From: Treponema sp.
Lineage (GTDB): Bacteria; Spirochaetota; Spirochaetia; Treponematales; Breznakiellaceae
Assembly (NCBI GenBank): GCA_031267675.1
Contig: JAIRYT010000042.1
Location: 1 to 43,492, forward strand
Length of the DNA stretch: 43,492 nt
Direction of reading: 5' to 3'
The notes below the pieces were generated by a model. The model had not been told where the DNA came from. It saw only the letters and a program-made list of their open reading frames with translations, and ran no database searches. Position 1 is the stretch's first letter, and each line of letters starts with the position of its first letter. The position numbers and the translations under genes are program-made. This document shows positions 13,965-23,077 of this stretch, piece by piece.

Positions 13965-13995
13965 CATTTTACGGCCAATGGTCGTAAAATGTCAA
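13965..13995 (-). promoter_or_regulatory. Promoter of the J-domain operon covered by a long palindrome
   Basis: On the minus strand TTGACA (13995-13990), an 18-base spacer and TAAAAT (13971-13966) form a good promoter. The inverted repeat CATTTTACG (13965-13973) with CGTAAAATG (13983-13991) spans it from -35 to -10, and the inner bases pair further (CC with GG). A protein bound there would block RNA polymerase, as phage repressors do. Confidence 0.65.
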
Positions 13996-14100
13996 GCGTT
14001 TTTTCGCTTTTTTACGTTTTTTTTGATTTTTTTTAAGTAAAATGGCGAAAAAGGGGCTATACAGCGCCGCCTGGAAGGTCACCCCGGAGGTCAACTCATA

Positions 14101-14167
14101 GGATTGAACAGGATTGAAGATTGACGTTTGTTTCTATAGCATGTATCATAGAATTGAGTGGAATTGA
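14101..14167. repeat. Five ATTGA repeats next to the attachment site
   Basis: ATTGA occurs at 14103, 14113, 14120, 14153 and 14163, mostly in a GGATTGAAC-like context, within 65 bases ending 24 bases before the tRNA fragment. Short direct repeats beside a core site are typical of arm-type integrase binding sites. The stretch has no other recognisable content apart from a TATAGC box at 14135. Confidence 0.4.
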
Positions 14168-14190
14168 ACAAAGAAAAGCGGCCTGTGAAG

Positions 14191-14232
14191 TTCGGGACTA
14201 CGAGGTCGCCGGTTCGAATCCGGCCTGCCCGA
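14191..14232 (+). other. Right attachment site: 3' half of a tRNA-Pro(CGG) gene
   Basis: From the anticodon loop onward this is a perfect tRNA 3' half: loop TTCGGGA (anticodon CGG), CTACG, variable AGGTC, T-arm GCCGG-TTCGAAT-CCGGC, acceptor strand CTGCCCG and discriminator A. No matching CGGGCAG acceptor strand or D-arm occurs upstream, so it is not a gene. Phages that integrate into a tRNA gene leave exactly such a duplicated 3' end at the far junction. The intact gene, and probably the integrase, should lie left of the window. Host genes begin right after it. Confidence 0.75.
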
Positions 14233-14353
14233 CTTAGGTTTTATCCGCTTTTCAAAGTCAAGGGATTTCGCCGGGCCGGAATCCCTAAAATTTATTCCCC
14301 GGCGCATTGACATTTTTCCGCGTAAAACGCACCATAGCGTAACAGGAGTATTC

Positions 14354-15958
14354 ATGGCGTCCAAGGCAAAAAAGCGTAGTCCCGAAAACCACGGCGATTC
14401 GGGTTTCGCCGAAATTATTGAGCGTTTTAAGTCGCATCCTTTCCTCTTTGGGGGGACGGTGGCCGTGCTGGTGCTGGTTATCATCGCCTTTGTCTTTTTA
14501 CCGGCCTTTTCCGGCCCCAACAGGGAGGAAGCGGGGGGCAATCTGGTATTCGGTTACTACGATAAAAAGCCGATAGCCTACATCGGCGGAAACTATTTTG
14601 ACATGACGCTCAGGGCTGCCGCGGGGGCGGAAAATTTTGAACTAAACAGCGACTATTCGCAGGATGCCCAAAAAGCTTCGCAGGTGTGGTACAGCGCCTT
14701 TATCCGCACCCTGGTCCGCATGGCCATTTTGGACGAGATGAAAAACGCCTCCTACACGGCGCCGGCTGATAAAATTGACGAGCAGGTGGCTTCAAATTTC
14801 CTTGAAGACGGAATTTTTTCGCTTACCAAATACCGCCAGGCCGACAAGGCCCAGCTGCTTTCCATGTGGCGTTCTACCGAAGAAGACTTTATCACCCGCC
14901 AGTATATTAACGACCTGGTGAATTTGCAGATAACGGAAGCGGAAAAGGCCTTTGCCGGCGGGCTTGCAAGCCCCGAACGGAGCTTTGACATGGCCGTCTT
15001 TCCCCGTTCGGTTTACCCCGGCAGCGAGATCGAAGCTTTTGCCCGGACAAATCCCGAGCCGTTCAAAATGGTGCACCTCTCCAAAATTACCATAAAGTCC
15101 AGTGAAAAAGACGCCCAGGCGTGCCTAAAGTCGATAAAAGAAGGGCGCTCCTTTGAAGACGCCGCCCGGAATCAGTCGCAGGACGCGTACGGTTCCCAGG
15201 GCGGCGATATGGGAATCAAAATGGCCTACGAGGTATACACTGATTTTTCGCAGGAAGCGGATCGCGGCAGGGTGCTCGGCCTTGGAGCGGGGGCGCTTTC
15301 CGAGGTGCTGAGCGTACCGTTGGGCTGGGCCATTTACCGCGCCGAAGAAAACCCCTACCCCGCCGATTTAAGCGTCGAGGCCGGCCTTGTCAAGGCGCGT
15401 TATTACATGAACCGTTTTGAGGGCGGTCGTATTGAAGACTGGCTGATAGCGCAGGCGCAGGCGCTTATGGCGGAGGCCGCCGCCGGGGGCACGAACCTTT
15501 ACGCGCTGATTTCCGAACGCGCGGAGGCGGGCGGCGTCGAAGCCGGGTTTCCGCTGCGGCAGTTTGGGCCGGTAAATCTTAACTACGGAAGCGTCCAGCT
15601 TTTTATGAATACCGTTGACACGAACATTCCCGAACTTGCCTCCGCCCCGGCAAACGAGAACTTCTGGAAGAACGCGTTTACCACGCCGCTTAATTCGCCC
15701 TCTACGCCGTTTACCATGGGCGAATCAATCGTTGTCCTTATCCCCACATCGGAAACTTTTCTGGACGATACCGACAAAAAGTATATCAGCGACTGGTACG
15801 AACAGGGGTGGATGTATGACACCCTGGATTCTGATCTTAACAGCGCCTTTACCGGCAGTAAAAAATTCGAAAATCTGTTTTATCCTGTTTTCCTGAGCCG
15901 GTTCAATATATTAAACCCCTTGTTAAACCCTGAAAACCTTGACACAGGAAACCAGTGA
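14354..15958 (+). CDS. Membrane-anchored PpiC-type peptidyl-prolyl isomerase (SurA/PpiD-like foldase)
   Basis: A 534-residue protein with a cytoplasmic tail, one membrane span (residues about 31-52, FLFGGTVAVLVLVIIAFVFL), a SurA/PpiD-type helical N-terminal domain and a parvulin domain at about 235-330 (MVHLSKITIKSSEKDAQACL, then AYGSQGGDMG). It would assist folding of exported proteins at the periplasmic face. The start has AGGAG at a good distance. It is the first host gene after the prophage and overlaps the DUF115 gene by 20 bases. The foldase call is from domain order; the rotamase site is divergent, so the role may be chaperone-only. Confidence 0.75.
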   Translation: MASKAKKRSPENHGDSGFAEIIERFKSHPFLFGGTVAVLVLVIIAFVFLPAFSGPNREEAGGNLVFGYYDKKPIAYIGGNYFDMTLRAAAGAENFELNSDYSQDAQKASQVWYSAFIRTLVRMAILDEMKNASYTAPADKIDEQVASNFLEDGIFSLTKYRQADKAQLLSMWRSTEEDFITRQYINDLVNLQITEAEKAFAGGLASPERSFDMAVFPRSVYPGSEIEAFARTNPEPFKMVHLSKITIKSSEKDAQACLKSIKEGRSFEDAARNQSQDAYGSQGGDMGIKMAYEVYTDFSQEADRGRVLGLGAGALSEVLSVPLGWAIYRAEENPYPADLSVEAGLVKARYYMNRFEGGRIEDWLIAQAQALMAEAAAGGTNLYALISERAEAGGVEAGFPLRQFGPVNLNYGSVQLFMNTVDTNIPELASAPANENFWKNAFTTPLNSPSTPFTMGESIVVLIPTSETFLDDTDKKYISDWYEQGWMYDTLDSDLNSAFTGSKKFENLFYPVFLSRFNILNPLLNPENLDTGNQ

Positions 15959-17618
15959 CGGCGCGCCGGGAAGCGATAATAAACCGCTGGTAAAAGCGGC
16001 CCTAAGGGGTTTTTCGATCAGTTACCGGGGAAAGACCCTTCTTTCCACCCGTGATCCCGTAAGCCGGGCGGACAGGGCCGCCGCCGCCGCGACAAAAAAA
16101 CGCACCCTCTATTTTTGCCCCTCGCCGCTTCTGGGTTACGGCCTTGAAAAAGCACTGCAAATAATGAGCGCCGATTCGGCCCTGCTCTGCGTCGAAAGCG
16201 ATCCGGCGCTTTCGGAATTATCCGCGTCGTCCATTCCCCGCCGGCTGCTTGACGATCCGCGCCTGCTTTTTGCCGGCGCGTCTCTGGCTGACGCGGCGGC
16301 GTTGTGCGCCGCTGTACAAAAAAAATGGCCGGGGCGAAAATTCAGGCGGCTCGAAATCCTTAAGCTTTCCGGCGGCTGGGTTCTTGATTCCGCCGCCTAC
16401 GATGATCTTGCCGCCGCGCTGGGCAACGAAATCGCCGTCCACTGGAGCAACGCGATGACGCTCATAAAACTGGGGCGGCGTTTTATGTGCAATACCATCC
16501 GCAATCTTCCCCTGCTGGAAACGGGCAAAAATCTTTCGCGGCTTTCGTTTGGAAAAGCCCCCCTCCTGGTTTTGGGAGCGGGGCCTTCGCTTGATCCCTT
16601 TTTGGACGCGCTTGTTTTGGACAAAAGCGCGCGGAGCGCGTCCCGTTCCTTTAAAATAATCTGCGTCGACACCTGTGTGCCGGCGCTGCGCGAACGGAAC
16701 CTGCGCGCCGATCTGGTTGTCATTCTGGAAAGCCAGTTCTGGAACTGCCAGGATTTTACCGGAGCGGGCAGGTCGCGCATGAGCGCCGCCGTTGATCTTT
16801 CATCGTACCCGGGAAGCGCCGCCGCGCTGGGCGGCGATTATTATTTTTTCTTTACCCCCTGGACGCGGCTTTCGCTTTTTGACCGCATGAGGCGGGCGGG
16901 AATTTTACCGCTCGAAACAATGCCGCCTTTGGGGTCCGTGGGATTAAGCGCGGTAGAACTTGCCCGCAGGCTTGGCGGGGGACCCATTATCTGCGCGGGG
17001 ATTGATTTTTCGTTTACGCTGGACAAATCCCACGCGCGGAGCACTCCCTGGCAGCTCGCGCTGCTTGCCGGGCAAAACCGGCTGCATCCGCCCGGCAACG
17101 CTGCCGGAGCGTTTCGCGCGGGAGTTTTTCCGGCGCGGTCAAAATCGGGAACGGTGGTGCGGAGCAATCCGGCCATGAGGAATTACCGTAATTTATTTGA
17201 ACAGGAATTTTCGCGGGATGAGCGCATTTATGATGTAGAAGGAAGCGGCCTTCCGCTTGGCGTAAAAGCCACCCTGAGCATTACAGAAGCAGTACGCGTG
17301 TTGACTTCGTTTACCGTGGAAACCAACGATGTTTCACCGGCCCCGGCCCCGCCGCAGCCTGACGCGCAAAAAAATCTTTCGCGGGCGCTGCGCGATTTTG
17401 CCGCCGCCGAACGCAAAAGGCTGGAAGATTTACGGGACATACTTTGCGGCAAAAAAGACGGCCCGCTTGACACGCTTCTTGACGAAACAGATTATCTGTG
17501 GGCGCACTTTCCCGAATGCGCCGGCGCGGGAGGACGGCCAGCGGCAAATCTTCCGTTCCTTAAGCGGGTACGAACAGAAATCGATCCGTTTATCAGGTTA
17601 TTCCTCTTTGGTTTTTAA
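15939..17618 (+). CDS. DUF115/MptE-like protein (flagellin-glycosylation type)
   Basis: A 559-residue protein from TTG 15939. The core block [20 protein letters not shown], then [33 protein letters not shown] and [14 protein letters not shown] is the DUF115 (6-hydroxymethylpterin pyrophosphokinase MptE-like) domain, a Rossmann-like fold found in motility-accessory (Maf) glycosyltransferases of flagellated bacteria. Spirochaetes carry relatives of unknown substrate. No other start exists near the family's usual beginning, and the frame overlaps the foldase gene, so the two are probably one unit. The C-terminus overlaps the convergent lepA end by 21 bases. Confidence 0.7.
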   Translation: MTQETSDGAPGSDNKPLVKAALRGFSISYRGKTLLSTRDPVSRADRAAAAATKKRTLYFCPSPLLGYGLEKALQIMSADSALLCVESDPALSELSASSIPRRLLDDPRLLFAGASLADAAALCAAVQKKWPGRKFRRLEILKLSGGWVLDSAAYDDLAAALGNEIAVHWSNAMTLIKLGRRFMCNTIRNLPLLETGKNLSRLSFGKAPLLVLGAGPSLDPFLDALVLDKSARSASRSFKIICVDTCVPALRERNLRADLVVILESQFWNCQDFTGAGRSRMSAAVDLSSYPGSAAALGGDYYFFFTPWTRLSLFDRMRRAGILPLETMPPLGSVGLSAVELARRLGGGPIICAGIDFSFTLDKSHARSTPWQLALLAGQNRLHPPGNAAGAFRAGVFPARSKSGTVVRSNPAMRNYRNLFEQEFSRDERIYDVEGSGLPLGVKATLSITEAVRVLTSFTVETNDVSPAPAPPQPDAQKNLSRALRDFAAAERKRLEDLRDILCGKKDGPLDTLLDETDYLWAHFPECAGAGGRPAANLPFLKRVRTEIDPFIRLFLFGF

Positions 17619-19403
17619 CACGGCAAGAAAGGCGCTTTGGGGAAGTTCCACATCGCCTACCATCCGCATGCGCTTCTTTCCTTCTTTTTGTTTTTCCAGC
17701 AGCTTTCGTTTGCGGGTAATGTCGCCGCCGTAACATTTGGCGAGCACGTCTTTGCGCAGCGGGTTTACCGTTTCCCGCGCGATAATCTGACTGCCAATCG
17801 ATCCCTGTATGGGAATCTTGAACTGCTGCCGGGGAATCTCGTCCCTGAGCCGTTCGCATACCATGCGGGCGCGATCGTAGGCTTTTTCCTTAAACACCAG
17901 CTGCGAAAGCGCGTCTACCTGTTTGCCGTTAAGAAGAATATCAAGCTTTGCCAGATCGGTCATTTTATATTCGGTAATATCATAATCGAACGAAGCGTAT
18001 CCCCTGCTGGTACTTTTAAGCCGGTCATAAAAATCAAAGAGAACTTCGGAAAGCGGCATATCATATACAAGCTCAACCCGTTTTTCGTCAAGATAACTCA
18101 TGTTTGTCTGCACCCCGCGTTTTTCAAGGCACAGGCTCATAATGTTTCCAAGATACGACGAGGGGGTTATTATTTCCGCGCGGATATAGGGTTCTTCGGC
18201 GCTTTCGATTAATCCTTCGTCCGGGTATTCCATGGGATTGTCGACAAAGCGTTCCTCTCCGTTACGCAGGTGTATTTTATATTTAACCGAGGGGGCGGTA
18301 AAAATAACGCTTTGATCAAATTCCCGCTCAAGCCGTTCCTGTATTACTTCCAGATGAAGCAGACCCAAAAAACCGCAGCGAAACCCGAAGCCGAGCGCGG
18401 CCGAAGAATCTTTTTCATAGACCAAAGATGCGTCGTTTAGTTTTAATTTTTCAAGACTTGTTTTAAGTTCTTCATAATCATTTGAATCGACCGGGTATAT
18501 CGAAGAAAACACAACCGGCTTTACTTCGCGAAATCCGGGCAGCGGCGCCTGACAGGGAAAAGCCGCGCCGGTTACCGTGTCGCCGACGCGGACATCGCTT
18601 ACGGTTTTAATGCCCGCGACAATATAGCCAACGCTTCCCGCCTTTAGCGCTTCTGTTTCAACAAGCGCGAGTTTAAAAACCCCCACTGTTTCTACTTCGT
18701 ATTCACTGCCGTTTGACATAAAGCGGATTTTCATTCCCTTTTTTACAGAGCCGTCAAAAAGGCGCAGATGTACGACTACGCCCCGGTAGGGATCGTAATG
18801 GCAGTCAAAGATAAGCGCGGTCAGCGGAGATTCCGGCGATCCCGACGGAGGGGGAATTTTTTGTACAATTGCCTCAAAAAGTTCGTCAATACCGGTTCCC
18901 TGCCGCGCCGACACCAGCAGCGCTTCCCGCGAGTCAAGCCCCAGGTCCTTGTCGATCTGCGCCTTTGCCATGGGAATGTCGGCGGCGATCATGTCGATTT
19001 TATTGATCACCGGAATAATTTCCAGGTCGTGTTCCAGCGCCATATACATATTGGAAAGCGTCTGCGCCTGAACGCCCTGTGTGGCGTCGACAAGCAGGAG
19101 CGCCCCTTCGCACGAATAAATGGCCCGCGACACTTCGTAACTAAAGTCAACATGACCGGGCGTATCCACCAGGTTAAGCTCGTAGGTTTTTCCATCGGCG
19201 GCGGTATAGGGAATGGTTACCGCCTGGCTTTTGATGGTAATTCCCCGCTCCCGTTCAATATCCATATTGTCCAGGATTTGATTCTGAAAGTTACGGTCTT
19301 CCACAAGACGGCCTTTTTGAATAAGGCGGTCGGCCAGGGTTGACTTTCCGTGGTCGATGTGGGCGATGATGCAAAAATTGCGAAACAGGGAGGTATCGGT
19401 CAT
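17598..19403 (-). CDS. lepA: Elongation factor 4 (LepA), back-translocating GTPase
   Basis: A 601-residue protein of standard LepA length. G1 is [15 protein letters not shown]3 DTPGHVDF and G4 NKID, followed by the LepA-specific C-terminal domain ([40 protein letters not shown]). It binds ribosomes and promotes back-translocation or relief of stalled states, and affects initiation. It is the last gene of a minus-strand run and starts four bases after the HtrA-like gene, so it is probably cotranscribed with it. Confidence 0.97.
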   Translation of the reverse strand: MTDTSLFRNFCIIAHIDHGKSTLADRLIQKGRLVEDRNFQNQILDNMDIERERGITIKSQAVTIPYTAADGKTYELNLVDTPGHVDFSYEVSRAIYSCEGALLLVDATQGVQAQTLSNMYMALEHDLEIIPVINKIDMIAADIPMAKAQIDKDLGLDSREALLVSARQGTGIDELFEAIVQKIPPPSGSPESPLTALIFDCHYDPYRGVVVHLRLFDGSVKKGMKIRFMSNGSEYEVETVGVFKLALVETEALKAGSVGYIVAGIKTVSDVRVGDTVTGAAFPCQAPLPGFREVKPVVFSSIYPVDSNDYEELKTSLEKLKLNDASLVYEKDSSAALGFGFRCGFLGLLHLEVIQERLEREFDQSVIFTAPSVKYKIHLRNGEERFVDNPMEYPDEGLIESAEEPYIRAEIITPSSYLGNIMSLCLEKRGVQTNMSYLDEKRVELVYDMPLSEVLFDFYDRLKSTSRGYASFDYDITEYKMTDLAKLDILLNGKQVDALSQLVFKEKAYDRARMVCERLRDEIPRQQFKIPIQGSIGSQIIARETVNPLRKDVLAKCYGGDITRKRKLLEKQKEGKKRMRMVGDVELPQSAFLAVLKTKEE

Positions 19404-19406
19404 CGG

Positions 19407-21242
19407 CTACAGGGTATCGGGCGAATCCAGCGCAGCCGGAAGACGCATGCTTGTTTCCAGATAACCCATACGGCGCCTCTTTACCGAAATATCCATAAGC
19501 GCGTAGCCTGCGTCTTTCATAACGCGAAACGACTTTATTGAAACCGGATCCTTTTCCGAAAGCCCCGCCTCGTCGGCGATTGAGCCCCGGATTATTTTTT
19601 TTATTACATACGATGAAGAAAGACTGTTCCCCGTGGTCGGCGCCAAAATCATCCCGTAAAGGGGCGCGGCCATGCGTTCTTTTCTGTCGCGCTCCGCGGC
19701 GTCCGCCAGGGGCAGATCGGGACGCGCCGCCGTCATAAGTACAACGCTGGATATGTTTTCCTCGTCGCGTAATTCAAGGGTAACAAGCTCGCCGGGCCGT
19801 GTCGGAAAAAGAACATCCTGCAGCGCGGGAATAAGCGCTCCCTGCGCGGCGCTTATTTTTTGTCCGTTAATTTTTTCGATGAGCGAACCTTCCTTTAACT
19901 GCAGTTCAAAGGCCGGCGTAAAGGGCGCGGCGTAAATGATCTCCGCCCGCGGATCGGCGGTTGTCCCCGATTCCGCTACAATAAGCCCGATCCAGGGGCG
20001 CTCCGCCCTGCCCCCGTTAAGCATCGCGGGCAGCGCCGCCGCAAGCCGTTCTGCGGGAACGGCAAAGTTAAGGCCCTGGAATTGTTCGATACCCGCAAAA
20101 ACAATTCCCACCAGCCGTCCGTCTTTATCGATTACCGGCCCGCCCGAATTGCCGTGGTTTACCGCCGCGTCAATTTGAATTACATCGCCAATCTGAAGAA
20201 AGCGCCTGCCAAGCGCGGAAACAATTCCCTGGGTAACGGTTTTTTCAAGGCCGCCAGGAGAACCAATCGCGAATACCGTATCCCCTGTTTTGGGAATAAC
20301 GCGATCAACAATGGGGAATACATATTCCGGCTTGTAGTCGGCCTTGATCAGCGCCAGATCCATCGCCTTGTCCCAGCCGATAACCCTGGCGCGTATCTGG
20401 GGGCTGGATGAATCGCCCATTCGTATAAACGCGCGCGAATACCCTTCGTATGTCGGGTCTACTTCGCTGGCAATTACATGGTAATTGGTAATAAGCAGGC
20501 CGGAGGAATCAACAAAAAAAGCGGAACCCAAAACGCGGTCGCGGTACGCAAGCCCCTTCTCGGCGCGAAAACCCCGGTCGACAATCACGGTAGCGACGCC
20601 CTTTACCATATCGCTCACCGTGTCGGCGCCCGCGGCATAGGCGCGTATCTCGTCCGGAATTGAACCGTCGCCCGCTTTTTCGGCGGCGTCAAGAAAAAAC
20701 GCCGCGGTCCTCCGCTGTTTTTGTTCCACCGCTTTTTCAAGAAACGGACGGATATCGCCAAACGAAAGCGCGTTCATCTGGTGGGAACGAAGCGCCAGTA
20801 AAAACGCCTTTAGATATTCATCCGCTTCAAGCGCGTTCCTTGCTTCCGCCAAAACAATTTCGCTTTCCGCGCCGGTTTTTTCCACGCTGATGCCCAGCGC
20901 GGAAAGCGAGCGCGACAGGGACGCGGCGTCATCGTAGCGTTTTTCTTCCAGCGCCAGCATTTGGGCTGAGCGCATTTTTTCTATGGAAGCGGAACGGTAT
21001 TGCTCAAGTTTTTCTTCTGTTTCACCGGTAAATTCCTGCGCGTGGCGGCTTTCGCTTCCGTAAAGTTTTTCGTATATCGAAATAAGATAAATCGCCCTTG
21101 CCGGATCGCCCTCTATATTTTTTTCAATATCGCTCAAGCGGTATTCGCTTGTCGATTTTGGCGGAGAGAGTTTTTGCGCCGCGCCGGCGCAGGACGCAAT
21201 TGATACTGCGGCGCAGACTGCCAGTTTTACAAATGTTTTCAT
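19407..21242 (-). CDS. HtrA-like trypsin-fold serine protease lipoprotein with helical N-terminal domain
   Basis: A 611-residue exported protein. The signal peptide ends in SIASC, a spirochaete-style lipobox with Cys18. Residues about 30-210 are helical and repeat-like (TPR-style). The trypsin-fold domain follows with His255 (ITNYHVIAS), Asp295 (DKAMDLALIK) and Ser366 (NHGNSGGPV). The C-terminal 190 residues hold a PDZ-like segment (GSLIEKINGQKISAAQGALI). It would act in the periplasm on damaged or regulatory proteins, like DegP/DegS. It abuts the EF-hand-like secreted protein with no gap, suggesting a shared process. Confidence 0.85.
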   Translation of the reverse strand: MKTFVKLAVCAAVSIASCAGAAQKLSPPKSTSEYRLSDIEKNIEGDPARAIYLISIYEKLYGSESRHAQEFTGETEEKLEQYRSASIEKMRSAQMLALEEKRYDDAASLSRSLSALGISVEKTGAESEIVLAEARNALEADEYLKAFLLALRSHQMNALSFGDIRPFLEKAVEQKQRRTAAFFLDAAEKAGDGSIPDEIRAYAAGADTVSDMVKGVATVIVDRGFRAEKGLAYRDRVLGSAFFVDSSGLLITNYHVIASEVDPTYEGYSRAFIRMGDSSSPQIRARVIGWDKAMDLALIKADYKPEYVFPIVDRVIPKTGDTVFAIGSPGGLEKTVTQGIVSALGRRFLQIGDVIQIDAAVNHGNSGGPVIDKDGRLVGIVFAGIEQFQGLNFAVPAERLAAALPAMLNGGRAERPWIGLIVAESGTTADPRAEIIYAAPFTPAFELQLKEGSLIEKINGQKISAAQGALIPALQDVLFPTRPGELVTLELRDEENISSVVLMTAARPDLPLADAAERDRKERMAAPLYGMILAPTTGNSLSSSYVIKKIIRGSIADEAGLSEKDPVSIKSFRVMKDAGYALMDISVKRRRMGYLETSMRLPAALDSPDTL

Positions 21243-22976
21243 TTAATTCCCCTGTAGTGTTTCACGAACACCGTCTTTATCCAAATCCCAGCTTCGAAGC
21301 ACTTTGTCGCTGGAATTCCTTAATTCCGAATATTCGGCTATTCCGTCATTATCCCAGTCGCTTTCACTGCGCATAAAGATTTCTCCGTTTTCCTCGTACC
21401 ATGTACGGCGTGTTTCTTTTCTGCCGTCAAGATCCAAATCTACCAAACCAAGCACCGGTCGTCCCGCGCGGTATTCCGTCTCGGCGGCTTCCCTGCCGTT
21501 TACGATGGTGCGCGATTTTACCGGCTGCCCTTTTTCCAGCTCGATCCATTCGCGGCCGCCCTTAAATTCGGCGCTTTCTTTTTCTATCCGCACCGACCAG
21601 GAAAGCAGGCTCCGCTCGCTTAACACCTGCGGGTCTTCGCGCTTTGGGTACCCAAAGCCGCCGGAGGAATCCCCCGGCGAAGGCGGCACAAGCGGAACAA
21701 AACGCAGCGGCGTAAAGAAAAAATCCAGCGGACGCGGAATATAACGGGTCGTTTCAAGTTCCACATAAAAAACAGCGGGATACCGTTCCCAGCGGACGCC
21801 GGCAAACTGCTTCTCGCTTCTGCGTACCGGCATTACCGGCACACCCGGCACGGGAACGGCGATTTCGCCGCTTTCGGGAATTCCCCGGGCAAAATAAATA
21901 TTCCAGTCGTATATCCGGTCCTGATCCGAATCATAAAAATACGCCTCCATCATACCCTGCGAATAGAGGACCGCGCCTTCAATAACGCCGTCAAAGTCTT
22001 CGTCTTCTTCTACAACAAGCGAAAGATACGAAAGATTTTGCCGAAAGGCAACGCGCGACTCCTCATCGCCCAGCGCGTTCCACACGGCAAGGAGCAAATT
22101 TTTACCGACGCAGCCGTCCCGCCTGGCGGCGGCAAAAAGTTCCGCCACCGCTGTTTTTCCGTCAACAAGGCCAAGGCGCAGGGCGGCGGGAATTGAATCG
22201 CCCCGGACCGTTCCGGCCGAACGGCTTGCGGCGACATAGCTTTTTGCAAGTTCGGTATCGGTCATAAAAGGCGCCGCCTGATACGCGAGATCGGGATCGT
22301 CGGGCAGCAGCAAGGGAAGCCGGCGCAGAATTATATCCAGAAGCGCTCCGTCGTCCGAACCGCGCAGCGGATTTGTCCGCGCGGCATAGTCAAAAAAAAT
22401 CCGCGCGAAGCGGGTGTCGCGGGGAAAGGCTTCAAGCGCTTCTTTTACCGCCGCGTTAAATTCCGGCCGCTGGTTTAATCCCCGCAGGGCGCGCAGCCGC
22501 CAGTAAACCGTGTCGGCGCTCATCGGATCGCAGGAGAGGAGCACAAAAACCGCCTCATGATAGCGGCGCAATTCCACCAGTGTCCGCGCTTCCAAAAGCC
22601 GCGCCGCCTCCGCCGTGTAACGCTCCCAGCGATCGGTCAGGAGCGCCTGGCGGCAGGCGGCGAGCACCGCTCCCCGGCTGTAGTTTATGTTTTCGCGGAC
22701 GGGAAAGGCTCCTGTCGCACGGCCTTCGCGGTCGCGAAGCAGCGCGAGCAGATAGGAAAGATCCGAGGACGAGGCGGCGTAATCGCTTCCCCGTTCCAGC
22801 GCCAAAAGCGCGCGGGTTCCGCGTCCCAGGGAAACTTCGCCCTCCGCCCAGGCGATGTATTTTTGGGCGATAGCGGCGTCGCCAAAGAGCGCTTCCTGAG
22901 CGTCAAGGGAAACGATTGTAAAAAAAAGCGCGAGTGTAAAAACGGAACAACATACCTTTTTCAAATACACCCTCAA
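21243..22976 (-). CDS. Secreted protein with TPR-like region and Asp-rich EF-hand-like motifs
   Basis: A 577-residue protein with an N-terminal signal (VCCSVFTLALFFTIVSLDAQ). The first half is helical, with repeat-like segments (IAQKYIAWAEGEVSLGRG; RTLVELRRYHEAVFVLLSCD). The second half has Asp-rich loops of the D-x-D-x-D/N-G kind: DSDQDRIYDWN, DLDLDGRKE, DWDNDGIAEY and DLDKDGVRE. Such loops bind calcium in many extracellular proteins. No enzyme family is recognised. It is translated directly upstream of the HtrA-like protease and may be its partner or substrate adaptor; that is inference. Confidence 0.65.
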   Translation of the reverse strand: MRVYLKKVCCSVFTLALFFTIVSLDAQEALFGDAAIAQKYIAWAEGEVSLGRGTRALLALERGSDYAASSSDLSYLLALLRDREGRATGAFPVRENINYSRGAVLAACRQALLTDRWERYTAEAARLLEARTLVELRRYHEAVFVLLSCDPMSADTVYWRLRALRGLNQRPEFNAAVKEALEAFPRDTRFARIFFDYAARTNPLRGSDDGALLDIILRRLPLLLPDDPDLAYQAAPFMTDTELAKSYVAASRSAGTVRGDSIPAALRLGLVDGKTAVAELFAAARRDGCVGKNLLLAVWNALGDEESRVAFRQNLSYLSLVVEEDEDFDGVIEGAVLYSQGMMEAYFYDSDQDRIYDWNIYFARGIPESGEIAVPVPGVPVMPVRRSEKQFAGVRWERYPAVFYVELETTRYIPRPLDFFFTPLRFVPLVPPSPGDSSGGFGYPKREDPQVLSERSLLSWSVRIEKESAEFKGGREWIELEKGQPVKSRTIVNGREAAETEYRAGRPVLGLVDLDLDGRKETRRTWYEENGEIFMRSESDWDNDGIAEYSELRNSSDKVLRSWDLDKDGVRETLQGN

Positions 22977-22982
22977 TTACCT

Positions 22983-23077
22983 TTAGCCCCGCCGCCCGCC
23001 AGCCGGTTTACCGCCAGCGAATAAATTCGCAACTCACCCAGCGCAGCGGGTCGAAGATTGACCTTTAGGTCAATCTT
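22983..23077. repeat. Single copy of the 77-bp repeat family at the ftsH end
   Basis: AAGATTGACC (23054-23063), TTTA, GGTCAATCTT (23068-23077) is a perfect 10-bp hairpin overlapping the ftsH stop. It is followed (leftwards) by GCGAATAAATTCGCAACTC and a Gly/Cys-rich remnant, also seen in the array at 37950-38198. It may serve as the ftsH terminator and is a dispersed genomic repeat. Confidence 0.65.

Noticed and set aside
10558-14000. Diversity-generating retroelement or programmed tail-chaperone frameshift
   Set aside because: No reverse transcriptase, template repeat or tail genes are present in the window.
14155-14232. Complete tRNA gene at the prophage end
   Set aside because: Only the 3' half is present; no D-arm or matching acceptor strand lies upstream.
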